From Solanum dulcamara (taxonomy: Eukaryota; Streptophyta; Magnoliopsida; Solanales; Solanaceae): a stretch of 64,000 nucleotides of DNA. The position numbers were made by a program, and so were the translations under genes. Shown piece after piece: positions 1 to 10,029 of the stretch; position 1 is the stretch's first letter, and each line of letters opens with the position of its first letter. The notes below the pieces were generated by a model. That model made no database searches, had not been told where the DNA came from, and was given only the letters and a program-made list of their open reading frames with translations. The stretch is from assembly GCF_947179165.1 (NCBI RefSeq), contig NC_077248.1:12055256-12119255 (forward strand). Direction: 5' to 3'.

Positions 1-1930
1 CTATACAGGAAAGCTCAACATCCTCCAGAAACTAAGAGGACTCACCAACTAGCTGGGAGTGTGTGGATCTTCAACGGTGCGCTGGTTGATGATCTCTAGT
101 ACCTGTCTGTACATCATAAAATGATGCAGACCAAATAGCGTCAGTACATGGAATGTACGAGTATGTAAAATGGCTGAATGAAACAACATCAGAAAAGACC
201 AAATCAACTCGAGAATCTCAACTCAGAAAGAAGTACAACTCAATCAAGCATCCTAAGTCTAAGCAAGAATAGAGTTTAGACGGGACCAAATCACATACAG
301 TTCAACTCAATCCGACTCAGAGTACTATCAAGACTTATGTGGGAGTTTTTCTTATCCGACAACCATCATTTATGAGCCAGTGACAGTACAACAAACCGAC
401 GTTGTTGCCACGTCAGTTCATACTTTTCTAAGGTATGAACGAATCAACCAATCATGGATCCAATCCAACCAAATCCTATAATGTCAGGACAATAATTTTG
501 GGGAAGCATCCGACTTTAACGGTTCAATCCCCTCCTACATTTGGCGACGTAGTTATTGGGTTCGAGTATGGACTATACTCTTACCCAATTCGGTGCTCGA
601 TACTCCTCCCAAGACTCAATGCTTATAAAAATCCATCCAATCAACTCAATCAAATCATATCGACAAGTCTTATTTAGAACCTTGTCAACTCATCAACTCT
701 ATGACAATCAAACATCTCCCAATCATACTATCCAATCAATCCCAATCATATCTTTCAAGAGTAAATTTAAATGTACGTTTATAGCAACATACAAACATAT
801 CCAATCATTTCTCTATTCATTCAACACATCTTTGGAACTCATTACAACTCCAAGGTTTTAAACCAACAATTCAAGATGAACAACATATTTAAGAGAGTTA
901 ACATTTTTGTCATAATCCACATAGTTAAGGAGGTCAATAAAGCATGTTTAACAACTCATCTTCATCAACTCATACTACCATGAAGGTTCTTTTTAGAAAT
1001 TCCTTGACTCAACAACATCAACACAACAGGAATCAAATTAATAGATGACAAGACTCATTTGGATATAAGCCTATCAAGAAACTCCATTCTTATGAACATT
1101 TAACCTCAAGAAAGTGTAGGGCAGATGGGTGAACTCAACCCATGTTTTGAGTAGCCTTACAAACCTTGGTGAAGACTTTAAAGAAACCTTGATGTTAGGT
1201 CAATGGGGAACTTAAATCCTTGAGTTTTTGAGAAGATTTCTTGTTGGGGATGAATTGAGAGAGAAGAGGATGGGGTTTAATTGGAAGTTCCTATAATAAA
1301 TTGATAGCTTTTGGAAAAGGAGGATGGCTTCCACTATTCCCGCAGCCCGTCAATTATGTACGCTCGATTGCTAGTAGTTTGAGGGAGAGTTTGAAAGCTT
1401 TGCTTTGATGGGTTCTTTGTTGGGGAAAAAGACTGAAAATATCATCCCAAAACATGACCAAGTTATATATATAGATGTTAGAAAATTTTCCCAAAATGCC
1501 CGTCCAAAATCTGGAAATCGGGACAAGTTCGCTTCAGGTCCGTGACACGGACCTGTCGCGGACCTCTCTGTTCGAACAATCATAACTTTTGACTCCGAAC
1601 TCAGAAAAATGTAATCTTAGTGGAGTTGGAAAGAAGACTCAAAGACCTTTAATTTGATAGATGATGGGATATCCAATTCATTATAGTTTAGAAGATATGG
1701 TCATTTGAAGTTGACCCTTATACAGACTCATTCGAAAACTTAGCCAAGAGGAATTCTTTGGACTTGGCTTGGTTTTAGGGGTCCCTCATGACCCTAAATC
1801 GCATATAATACACTTTAAATACTTAGGAATTGATCCTAACTCATATATATAATTTGAAGCCTTCGAGTTCAAGTCTATACGCATAAGAAAAATGGTCCAA
1901 ATCTTAGCGTAGAAATTTTGAGGTGTTATA
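1..1930 (-). repeat. E1 3' LTR (partial, cut by window start)
   Basis: Position 1 corresponds to position 7316 in the second copy, and the two copies then run in parallel to their shared end, so about 318 bp of this LTR lie outside the window. The inner end reads ...GTGTTATA where the other copy has ...GTGTTACA, a one-base change in the terminal CA. The polypurine tract abuts it, which fixes the minus orientation. Relative to the 5' LTR it has an extra block of about 130 bp (about 1278-1408) and only one copy of the CpG-rich repeat at 1531-1565, where the other LTR has two. It contains a hairpin (1125-1143) and the equivalent of the splice-donor motif near 1151-1166. Confidence is high that it is an LTR. 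Confidence 0.93.
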
Positions 1931-1944
1931 ATATCCCCTCCCTT
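1931..1944 (-). other. E1 polypurine tract
   Basis: Read on the minus strand this is AAGGGAGGGGATAT, a purine run directly against the 3' LTR, where plus-strand DNA priming starts in LTR retroelements. E6 has the equivalent AAGGGGGAGATAT at the same place. Confidence 0.85.
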
Positions 1945-2058
1945 GGGATCATTCGTCCTCGAATGATGAGTAAACCAAAGATGGAATCGAGGTATAAATA
2001 ACAATCACGAGTCAATCATTCAACCAACCAAATGCTCAAAATAAATTACTATTCAAAC

Positions 2059-2600
2059 TCAAGAATGGACATACCAATTCAAATTAAGAAAGTGGACATT
2101 ACCTTCAACATTCTCATCGATAGGCACGAATAAATGCGAATATTTAGTTTTCATATCTTCCTTAGCTTCCCATGTGGCTTCCTCAACAAATTGATTTCTC
2201 CATAAGACTTTGACCGAGGCAATCTCTTTGTTCCTCAATTTGCAAATTTGGCGATCAAGAATTTGAACCGGAACCTCTTCATAGGACAAGTTATCCTTAA
2301 CTCCAATACTATCAATGGGGAATACCAACGAGGGATCGCCCATGCACTTCTTCAACATCGAGACGTGAAATACCAGATGAATAGAGGCTAGCTTCGAGGG
2401 TAACTCCAACTCATAAGCAACACTCTCAATCCTTCTCACAACCTGGTAAGGACCAACGTATCGAGGACTAAGCTTTCCCTTCCTTCCAAACCTCATGACG
2501 CCCTTCATGGGTGACACTTTCAAGTACACCCAATCATCCACCTCAAACTCTAAGTCTATCCTCCTCACATCGGTGTAAGATTTTTGACGGCTCTGGGCTG
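2059..2600 (-). pseudogene. E1 pol C-terminus: integrase tail and chromodomain-like domain
   Basis: This is the 3' part of the E1 pol frame, continuous with the 315-residue stretch encoded at 2059-3006. It contains the GPY/F-like segment (LSPRYVGPYQVVRRI, about 2440-2485) followed by a chromodomain-like tail at about 2128-2262 with ILDRQICKLRNKEI, VKVLWRN and EEATWEAKEDM. In chromoviruses this tail is thought to steer integration toward particular chromatin marks; its function here is inferred from the family. The reading frame is open to its stop at 2059. A frameshift near 3000 separates it from upstream integrase sequence. The same tail, including VPIDENVEGN, recurs in E6, which places the two elements in one family. 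Confidence 0.85.
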
Positions 2601-3416
2601 TCTTTAGCCTATCTTGAATAACTCTCACCTTCTTCATAGCTTGGTGAACAAAATTGGGCACAATCAACTTAATTTCACCAACTTCAAACCACCCAATTGG
2701 TGATCTACACCTTATCCCATACAAAGCTTCATAGGGAGCCATTCGAATGCTTGCATGATAGCTATTATTATATGCAAACTCTATGAGAGGTAAGTGATCA
2801 TCCCAATTCCCTTTGAATTCAAGTACACATGCCCTCAACATATCCTCCAATGTCTGGATGGTGCACTCCGCTTGGCCATCCGTCTGGGGATGAAAGGCCA
2901 TACTAAGATTCACCTTTGAACCCAGTCCCTTCTGAAAGGATCTCCAAAATTGGGAAGTGAATTGAGCTCCTCTATCTGAGATGATAGACAAGGGGACTCC
3001 ATGCAATCTGTCTCCTGAATATATAATTTTACATCATTTTCTGCAGTGTCAGTGGTCTTAACTGCCAAAAAGTAAGCTGATTTCGTTATCCTATCCACAA
3101 TGACCCAAATCGAATCATATTGTTTTTGGGACCTCGGCAAACCTATAATAAAGTCCATATTGATCATCTCCCACTTCTATTCTGGAATTTCTATGTTTTG
3201 CGCTAACCTACATAACCTTTGATGCTCAACTTTAACCTTTTGGCAATTCGAGCACTTGGAAATAAATTCTGCGATATCTCTCTTCATCTCACTCCACCAA
3301 TAAACTTCCCTCAAGTCATGATACATCTTTGTAGAACCAGGATGAATAGAGTATTTGGAACTATGCGCTTCATCCATAATCTTTTCTCGAATGTCATCAA
3401 CATCTGGGACACACAA
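2601..3416 (-). pseudogene. E1 integrase (broken)
   Basis: Integrase inserts the cDNA copy into the host chromosome. The N-terminal HHCC zinc-binding region is visible (H-PGSTKMYHDL, then CSNCQ, about 3230-3330). The core has the first Asp in INMDFIIGLP, the second in SDRGAQFTS, and the catalytic Glu in DGQAECT, where the usual Arg after Glu has become Cys. A TAG at 3177-3179 replaces the Trp codon before KWEMINMDF, and a frameshift near 3000 shifts the second half into another frame, so no intact enzyme can be made. The stop at 3423-3425 separates it from RNase H. Confidence 0.85.
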
Positions 3417-3422
3417 TCTATT

Positions 3423-4253
3423 TTAGTACCTCAATACACCATCTCCCCCTTTGGTAAAAACCATCACCTCTTGTTTGTGAACAACTTTCTTCAATTGGAG
3501 AAGGACAGGATCTTGGTTTTGCTTCTCTTTTACTTCTGCCACGAGTGAGGACGCAGACCCATCCTTAACATTAACTCCACCTTCATTATTCTCTTCAAGA
3601 CAAACTCCCAATCGAGCTAATCTATGCACTTCTTTAGCCAATTCTTTCCTTCCCTCCTCTATATGGGCAGTACTAGCCATAGACAACCTGCTAAGAGCAT
3701 CAGTAACAACATTAGCTTTACCTGGATAGTAGAGGATGCTCATATCATAGTCTTTGAGTAGCTCGAGCCATCTCCTTTGTCTCAGGTTGAGTTCCTTCTG
3801 GCTGAAGACGTATTGTAAACTCTTATGATCGGTGAACATATCACCGTGCACACCATACAAATAGTGGAGCCAAATTTTAAGAGCAAATACCACAGCTGCC
3901 AGATTAAGGTCATGAGTTGGGTAATTTCTCTCATGAATCTTAAGCTATCTTGAAGCATAGGCTATCACTTTTCCCCTCTGTATCAACACACAGCCCAAAC
4001 CAACTCTAGATGCATCACAATAGATCACAAAATCCTCTGTTCCATCGGACAAAGTTAGAATAGGAGCAGTGGTTAGCTTGGTCTTCAATTTCTGGAAACT
4101 CTCCTCACAAGCATCGGACCATTAGAACTTAGCATTCTTTTGGGTCAGCTTGGTCAATGGTGATGATATGGATGAGAATCCCTCTACAAACCTTTGATAA
4201 TATCCGGCTAAACCCAAGAAGCTTCTTATCTCTATCAGAGACGTGGGTCTGGG
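3423..4253 (-). pseudogene. E1 RNase H domain (broken)
   Basis: RNase H removes the RNA strand during reverse transcription. Recognisable segments are the [11 protein letters not shown] block (about 3985-4020), NYPTHDL, the [13 protein letters not shown] block with its Asp (about 3800-3845), and the C-terminal [12 protein letters not shown] (about 3690-3725). In-frame stops occur near 3946 (after YASR, where E6 has Gln), near 4120 (before WSDACE) and at 3423-3425. The segment is in the same frame as the reverse transcriptase. Confidence 0.85.
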
Positions 4254-5140
4254 CTAATTTTTCACTGCTTCAATCTTCTGAGCATTAACCTGAATACCAT
4301 CTCCAGATATAATGTGGCCTAGGAAAGCCACTGATGCAAGCCAAAATTTACATTTGGAGAACTTTGCATATAGTACCTGGTCTTTCAAAGTTTGCAAGAC
4401 AACTCTAAGATGATGAGCGTGTTCCTCCTCATTCTTGGAGTAAACCAAAATATCATCTATGAATACAATCACGAACATATCAAGATACGGTTTAAATACT
4501 CAGTTCATGAGATCCATAAAAGCTGCGGGGGCATTTGTTAACCCAAAAGACATGACTAAAAATTCAAAGTGGTCATAACGGGTTCGAAAAGCTGTTTTTG
4601 GGATATCACCCTCCCTCACCTTCAACTGATGGTAGCCCGATCTTAGGTCTATCTTTGGGAAACAAGTGGCACCCTGAAGTTGATCAAATAAATTATCTAT
4701 TTTGGGAAGAGGGTATTTTTTCTTTATGGTGACCTTGTTCACCTGCCTATAATAAATACACATTCTAAGGGACCCATCTTTCTTTCGCATGAATAGGACC
4801 GGAGCACCCATGGCGATACACTCAGCCTAATGAATCCCTTATCTAACAAGTCTTTCAACTTTTCCTTCAACTCTTTCAACTTAGCCAGAGCCATTCTATA
4901 TGGAGGGATAGAGATAGGTTGAGTATCAGGAAGAACATCAATCCCAAAGTCGATGTCCCTATCAAGAGGGACTCCAGGCAGATTTTTAGAAAAGACGTCA
5001 GGAAATTCGTTGACAATCGGAACCGACTCAAGGGATGGAGACTCAATGTTTTTGTCTTTCACTTGGACAATGTGATAAATACACCCTTTTGTGATTAGCT
5101 TCCTGGCCCTAAGGTAGGAAATAAACTTACCCTTAGGCAC
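4254..5140 (-). pseudogene. E1 reverse transcriptase (broken)
   Basis: The RT palm motifs are clear: [31 protein letters not shown] and the catalytic FIDDILVYS (around 4450). The upstream linker EFPDVF...PGVPLDRDIDFGIDV is typical of Ty3 elements. One base is missing at about 4808, where SPW passes into GAPVLF, so the RT core lies in a different frame from gag-protease. TGA at 4500-4502 replaces an Arg codon before VFKPYLD, and TAG at 4254-4256 replaces a Trp codon after VKN. Both stops also occur at the same codons in E6. Confidence 0.9.
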
Positions 5141-5236
5141 GAAAGGACTCCCCTTCCACTCTATGACAGCCTCGTTCGGGAATTTGAACTTAACAATCCG
5201 AGTCCTACAATCAATAGAGGCATAACAGACATAAAG

Positions 5237-5560
5237 TCAGTCTATGCCAAGGATCATATTAAAATCAACCATGTCCAACTCAACTAAGTTAGCCAAGGTA
5301 TCCCTGTGATAAATTGACACAGTACAATCTCTATAGACTCTCTCAGCTAAGACAGAATCATCGACAGGAGTAGCTACACTGAAAGGCTCAAGAAGACATT
5401 CAGGAATTTTATTGAATTTACTAGCCACGTAAGGAGTCACAAAAGATAGGGTGGCATTCGGATCCATCAAAATATAACAATCAAGAAAAGAGACTCGAAC
5501 CATACCCATCACGACGTTTGGAGAGTTCTCGTGATCTTGGTGACTATCCATGGCATGTAG
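5237..5560 (-). pseudogene. E1 aspartic protease (broken)
   Basis: The retropepsin-like region lies downstream of gag in the same frame. The active-site segment reads LMDPNATLSFV, with the Asp codon at 5462-5464. Most retropepsins have D-S/T-G; the sister elements here show D-P-G or variants, so E1 has Pro in place of Ser/Thr and Asn in place of the conserved Gly. The end of the domain (NMILGID) is cut by TGA at 5237-5239, replacing a Trp codon. The product is almost certainly inactive. Confidence 0.8.
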
Positions 5561-5639
5561 GCGGTTTGTACCTCCACTCGTACCTGAAGTAGTGATCCTC
5601 TGATTACCTCTAGCTGGTGGTGCGGTGGTAGAAAACTGG

Positions 5640-6781
5640 GCTCTGTCTCCCCATGTTGGACATTCTATTTGAAAATGGTCCATTTGGCCACACTTATAAC
5701 AACCAGCCCTCCCCGCTCTGCACTCTCCCAAGTGGAGCTTACCGCACTTGCTACATGGCAGTTTTCTTTTCGAACCTTGACCCACGCTAGCCTGGGATTG
5801 AGAACTCTGAGGTCTAAAATTCTAGCGACTCTGTCCCTGCCGATCATACCTATCCTGTGGCATAGGTGCACTTGCGGTGGATGAGGCATAGTTGGAAGGC
5901 CTCTTCTAGAAGGACCTGTTGCCCTTGTTCTGCCTCTGTTCATTCTCATACCCAACTGATTTTTCCTTCTTGCTCAGATGCTCCTCTTTTTCCTTCCACT
6001 TCTCTTCCTCCACCTATTGAGCATACACCATCAATCTGGAAATATCCATGTCAGAGATCAACAATGCTTCTTTGCACTCCTTCTTCACATGTCTCCCTAA
6101 TCCGGAGACGAACTTTCTCATCTTCGACCTCATATCTGGGATCATTTTTAGAGCATACCTGGACAACTGGATGAACTTCAGGCTGTACTCCTTAACAGCC
6201 ATACCCTCTTGTTTTAGATTCACAAACTTCTCCACTTTCGCTTCCCTCAATTCTCGGGGAAAGAAGTGGTCAAGAAAGGCTCTCTCAAATTCATCCCACA
6301 TAGCAGGTTCAGCATCCTCACCTCTACCTTGTTCCCATTGGTTATACCAGATGTTTTCCACATCCTTGAGCTGGAAAGACACCAACTCAACCCCCTTAAC
6401 CTCCGTAGCATGCATAGCTTTCAATATCTTCCACATCTCATCAATAAAGTTTTGGAGGTCTTCATCAACCTTAGACCTCGTGAATGCCGATGGATTCATT
6501 CTCAGAAAATCTCTAATTCTGGAGGCAGCAGACGACTCTTGGGAACTAGAGCTAAGAGTTGGCGAGCTTTGGTTACCATTTTGGGTAGCCACTAGTTGAG
6601 TAAGCATAGCAATCATCCCTCGAAAATCTACCTCCGAAGTTGGTGCAGGCGGGGTAGTAGGCATTTAAGGTGCCTCAACATACCTTGCTGGTTGGCCCCT
6701 AGCCCTCGGTGGACATACTTCTGACTGAGACATCTCTGTGTTATCAACATTTTTCTAGATAGCCATACATTTATGAGGCAT
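5640..6781 (-). pseudogene. E1 gag with zinc knuckles (broken)
   Basis: Gag forms the virus-like particle and binds the element RNA. The likely start is the ATG at 6779-6781, which lies just after a TTGCAG acceptor-like sequence and begins MPHK, comparable with MPLK in E6 and MPPK in E2. The capsid region (WDEFERAFLDHFFPRELREAKVEKF split over 6250-6330) is recognisable. Two cysteine clusters follow: a short one (CSKCGKLHLGEC, CX2CX3HX3C) and a canonical CCHC knuckle at 5660-5701 (CYKCGQMDHFQIEC). Stops interrupt the frame near 6757, at 6665-6667, at 6014-6016 and near 5822-5824 (the last after GQSR). Confidence 0.85.
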
Positions 6782-6784
6782 TAT

Positions 6785-8478
6785 CTGCAACGTATAAACG
6801 TATGAGTTAGAAAGGAGTTTTATAGAGTTTAACTCTATCGCACAAACTTAGAGTATGAAAGAAGTGAAATAATCCTTAATGTCTTATAGACTCCTGATTA
6901 TAAGTGTGGTGCACAACACACCCATAAGCAAGACTCTACTAGACACAGCTTCATAGACTCCCGAGGACTCTTGAACTTTGTGATCTGATACCATGTTTGT
7001 CACACCCCGGGAGGGTACCCTAGGCGTGGCCGGCACTCGAAAGCCATTTCTAGCCTCTAAGCAAACCGCATAGTCCAGTCACACAATCATTCAATCACAT
7101 TCTCTCAGCGGAATACTTAATCAATGAAATACTATTCATAAATTAGGGTCGAAGGGCAAACAACTATCGAATCAACAACAGTTATGGAAGAACTACTCAA
7201 AAGAACAATCCAACATTTCTATACTCTGGTCTATGAAGCCTCTATCAACAATCTAGGAGGTGCCAATGACAGGCCCATGGCTACAGACAGTCAAAATAAA
7301 GGAAAACAACATAGACTATACAGGAAAGCTCAACATCCTCCAGAAACTAAGAGGACTCACCAACTAGCTGGGAGTGTGTGGATCTTCAACGGTGCGCTGG
7401 TTGATGATCTCTAGTACCTGTCTCTACATCATAAAATGATGCAGACCAAATAGCGTCAGTACATGGAATGTACGAGTATGTAAAATGGCTGAATGAAACA
7501 ACATCAGAAAAGACCAAATCACCTCGAGAATCTCAACTCAGAAAGAAGTACAACTCAATCAAGCATCCTAAGTCTAAGCAAGAATATAGTTTAGACGGGA
7601 CCAAATCACATATAGTTCAACTCAATCCGACTCAGAGTACTATCAAGACCTATGTGAGAGTTTTTCTTATCTGACAACCATCACTTATGAGCCAGTGACA
7701 GTACAACAAATCGACGTTATTGCGGCATCCATTCATACTTTGCCAGGGTATGAACGAATCAACCAGTTATGGATCCAATCCAACCAAGTCTTATAATGTC
7801 AGGATAAAAATTTTGGGAAAGCATCCGACTTTAATGGTTCAATCCCCTCCTACATTTGGCGACGTAGTTATTGGGTTCGAGTATGGACTATACTCTTACC
7901 TAATTTGGTGCTCGATACTCATCCCAAGACTCAATGCTTATAAAAATCTATCCAATCAACTCAATCAAATCATATCGACAGTCTCATTTAGAACCTTGTC
8001 AACTCATCAACTCTATCACAATCAAACATCTCCCAACCATACTATTTAATCAATCCCAATCATATCTTTCAAGAGTAAATTTGAATGTACGTTTATAGCA
8101 ACATACAAACATATACAATCATTCCTCTATTCATTCAACACATCTTTGGAACTCATTACAACTCTAAGGTTTTAAACCAACAATTCAAGATGAACAACAT
8201 ATTTAAGAGAGTTAACATTTTTGTCATAATCCACATAGTTATGGAAGTCAATAAAGCATGTTTAACAACTCATCTTCATCAACTCATACTAATATGAAGG
8301 TTCTTTTTAGAAATTCCTTGACTCAACAACATCAACACAACAAGAATCAAATTAATAGATGACAAGACTCATTTGGACTTAAGCTTATCAAGAAACTCTA
8401 TTCTTATGAACATTTAACCTCAAGAAAGTGTAGGGCACATGGGTGGACTCACCACATGTTTTGAGTAGCCTTACATAC
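6785..8478 (-). other. Predicted E1 leader intron (hypothesis)
   Basis: A near-perfect plant 5' splice site, CAAG|GTATGTAAG, lies in the 5' LTR at 8478. A TTGCAG acceptor ends at 6785, three bases before the gag ATG at 6781. Splicing would remove 1694 nt including the primer-binding site, leaving a short leader before gag. The same arrangement appears in E2 (1673 nt) and, with a mutated donor, in E6 (about 1650 nt). This is inferred from sequence alone. Confidence 0.45.
6981..6993 (-). other. E1 primer-binding site (tRNA-iMet)
   Basis: On the minus strand this reads TGGTATCAGATCA, four bases from the 5' LTR. It matches the complement of the 3' end of plant initiator tRNA-Met (TGGTATCAGAGC...) except at a base or two. 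Confidence 0.85.
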
Positions 8479-9196
8479 CTTGGTGAAGACTTTGAAGGAA
8501 CCTTGATGTTAGGTCTTCAATTCAGAACTTGAATCCTTGAGTTTTTGAGAAGATTTCTTGTTGGAGATGAATTGAGAGAGAAGACGATGGGGTTTAGGGT
8601 TCTTTGTTATGGAAAAAGACTTAAAATATCATCCTAAAATGTGACCAAGTTATATCTATAGGTGTTAGGAAATTTTCTCAAAATGCCCCTCTAAAATCTG
8701 GAAATCGGGACAAGTTCGTTTCAGGTCCGCGACGCGGACATGTCGCGGACCTTTCTGGTCGACAAAATGAACTCTGGAAAAAAATCATCAAAGTTGGCTT
8801 CAGGTCCGTGACGCGGACCTATTGCGGACCTCTCTGTTCGACCAATCATAACTTTTGACTCCAAATTAGGAAAAATGCAATCTTGGTAGCGTTGGAAAGA
8901 AGACTCAAAGACATTTAATTTGATAGGTCATGGGCCATCCAATTCATTATAATTTAGAATATATGGTCAGTTGAAGTTGACCCTTATACGGACTCATTCA
9001 GAAACATAGCCAAGAGGAATTCTTTGGACTTGGCTTGGTTTTAGGGGTCCCTCATGACCCTAAATCGCATATAATACACTTTAAATACTTAGGAATTGAT
9101 CCTAACTCATATATATAATTTAAATCCTTTGAGTTCAAGCCTATACGCATAAGAAAAATGGTCCAAATCTTAGCGTAGAAATTTTGAGGTGTTACA
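6998..9196 (-). repeat. E1 5' LTR
   Basis: This 2199-bp LTR starts TGTCACACC and ends GTGTTACA, so it has TG...CA ends. It matches the truncated copy at 1-1930. On the minus strand it carries, in order: a conserved block containing TTGGAAAGAAGACTC and its surroundings (about 8835-8995 on the plus strand), two CpG-rich repeats (8718-8832), an AT-rich TATA-like stretch (about 8645-8665), the donor-like AAG|GTATGTAAGGCT (8467-8481) and a hairpin (8437-8459). The outer 5 bp are CATGG (9197-9201); the matching duplication would lie beyond the window start. Confidence 0.93.
8718..8832 (-). repeat. Duplicated CpG-rich repeat in E1 5' LTR
   Basis: Two copies of a block built from GGTCCGCGACGCGGAC and TCGCGGACC lie about 79 bp apart. 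The 3' LTR has a single copy at 1531-1565. The block contains short inverted repeats around CpG sites and lies just upstream of the TATA-like region in the direction of E1 transcription. Confidence 0.7.
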
Positions 9197-9463
9197 CATG
9201 GGAAACCTAAATCTTCATATTCTGAAAGTTATGGTCGTTTGAAATTGACCCTTATACGGACTCATCAGAAAATATAGCCGATAGAAATTTTTGGACTTGG
9301 CTTGGTGTTAGAGATCCCTTATGACCATAAACCACATCTAATACACCTTAAATACTTAAGAATTGATCCTATCTCATATATACAGTTTGAAGTCCTCGAG
9401 TTTAAGCCTATATACTTACAAAGAATGGTCTGAATCTTAGCGTAGAGATTTTGAAGGTATAAC
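9197..9463 (-). repeat. Diverged fragment of an E1-family LTR
   Basis: Directly outside the E1 5' LTR, this stretch repeats the terminal part of that LTR in diverged form: the block after GTTATGGTCGTTTGAA, then CTTAGCGTAGAGATTTTGAA near the end. It shows that an older relative had inserted here first, or that E1 jumped into a related LTR. Confidence 0.75.
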
Positions 9464-10029
9464 AACAACATACTAGATTATATGTGAAATGATCACTTGC
9501 TAGCCTGTTGTGTGATGAACCTGTTCTTGATTGTAAAATATTGAATATTGAATGTAATCATAACCATTTGTATGATTGGGATCAGACTTCACGTTCCACA
9601 TATATTTGGATCGGGTGTCATATTCTGACATATATTTAGATCGGATGTCATGTTCTGACATATATTTAGATCGGATGTCATGTTCTGACATATATTTAGA
9701 TCGAATGTCATGTTTTAAAAAAACCTTAGATCAGGTGTCATATTCCGACATAAATTTGAATATTTGTAGGTCCTATGAGAGGACCCTTTGTGAAGTTACA
9801 TTATGTTGAGGTTATTGAACTGTGATCTTGTTGAATGTTGTGGGAGATGATATTAGTTAACTTATTCTGTATATGTGTGTTTATCATGTTGAGTTTACTT
9901 GTCTATAATCCACTTATTGGCTAACCGCATGATTCTACCAATATACTATTTTTTGTGTACTGATACTACACTTGTTTTGCCTTTTTTAGTAAAGGGCATA
10001 TTCAGCTGACTGCGAAGAAACCTCATTTA
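9464..10029 (+). repeat. Remnant of a plus-oriented LTR, left part (hosts E2)
   Basis: This is non-coding sequence with a 30-bp minisatellite. It breaks at 10029 where E2 starts and appears to continue at 20491-20892, which ends GTCGTGACA, a typical LTR end. The bases flanking E2 (ATTTA and GTTTA) are a target duplication with one mismatch, supporting the view that both parts were one LTR before E2 inserted. Confidence 0.6.
9601..9750. repeat. 30-bp minisatellite, five copies
   Basis: There are five units of exactly 30 bp, each containing a version of GATCGGATGTCATGTTCTGA. The unit length is divisible by three and both strands are open over it, which creates spurious decapeptide repeats. The inverted version of the same unit occurs at 54061-54180 and in shorter form at 42391-42481. 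Confidence 0.92.

Noticed and set aside
6048..6599. Long plus-strand ORF (183 residues) over E1 gag
   Set aside because: Antisense shadow of gag; no motif and no counterpart in E6.
9500..9691. Minus-strand ORF with a decapeptide repeat (MSEHDIRSKY-like), also at 54064-54432
   Set aside because: It is the translation of a 30-bp non-coding minisatellite in LTR debris; both strands are open simply because the unit length is divisible by three.
9601..9750. CRISPR-like array of 30-bp repeats
   Set aside because: Units are contiguous with no spacers, and the DNA is plant nuclear.
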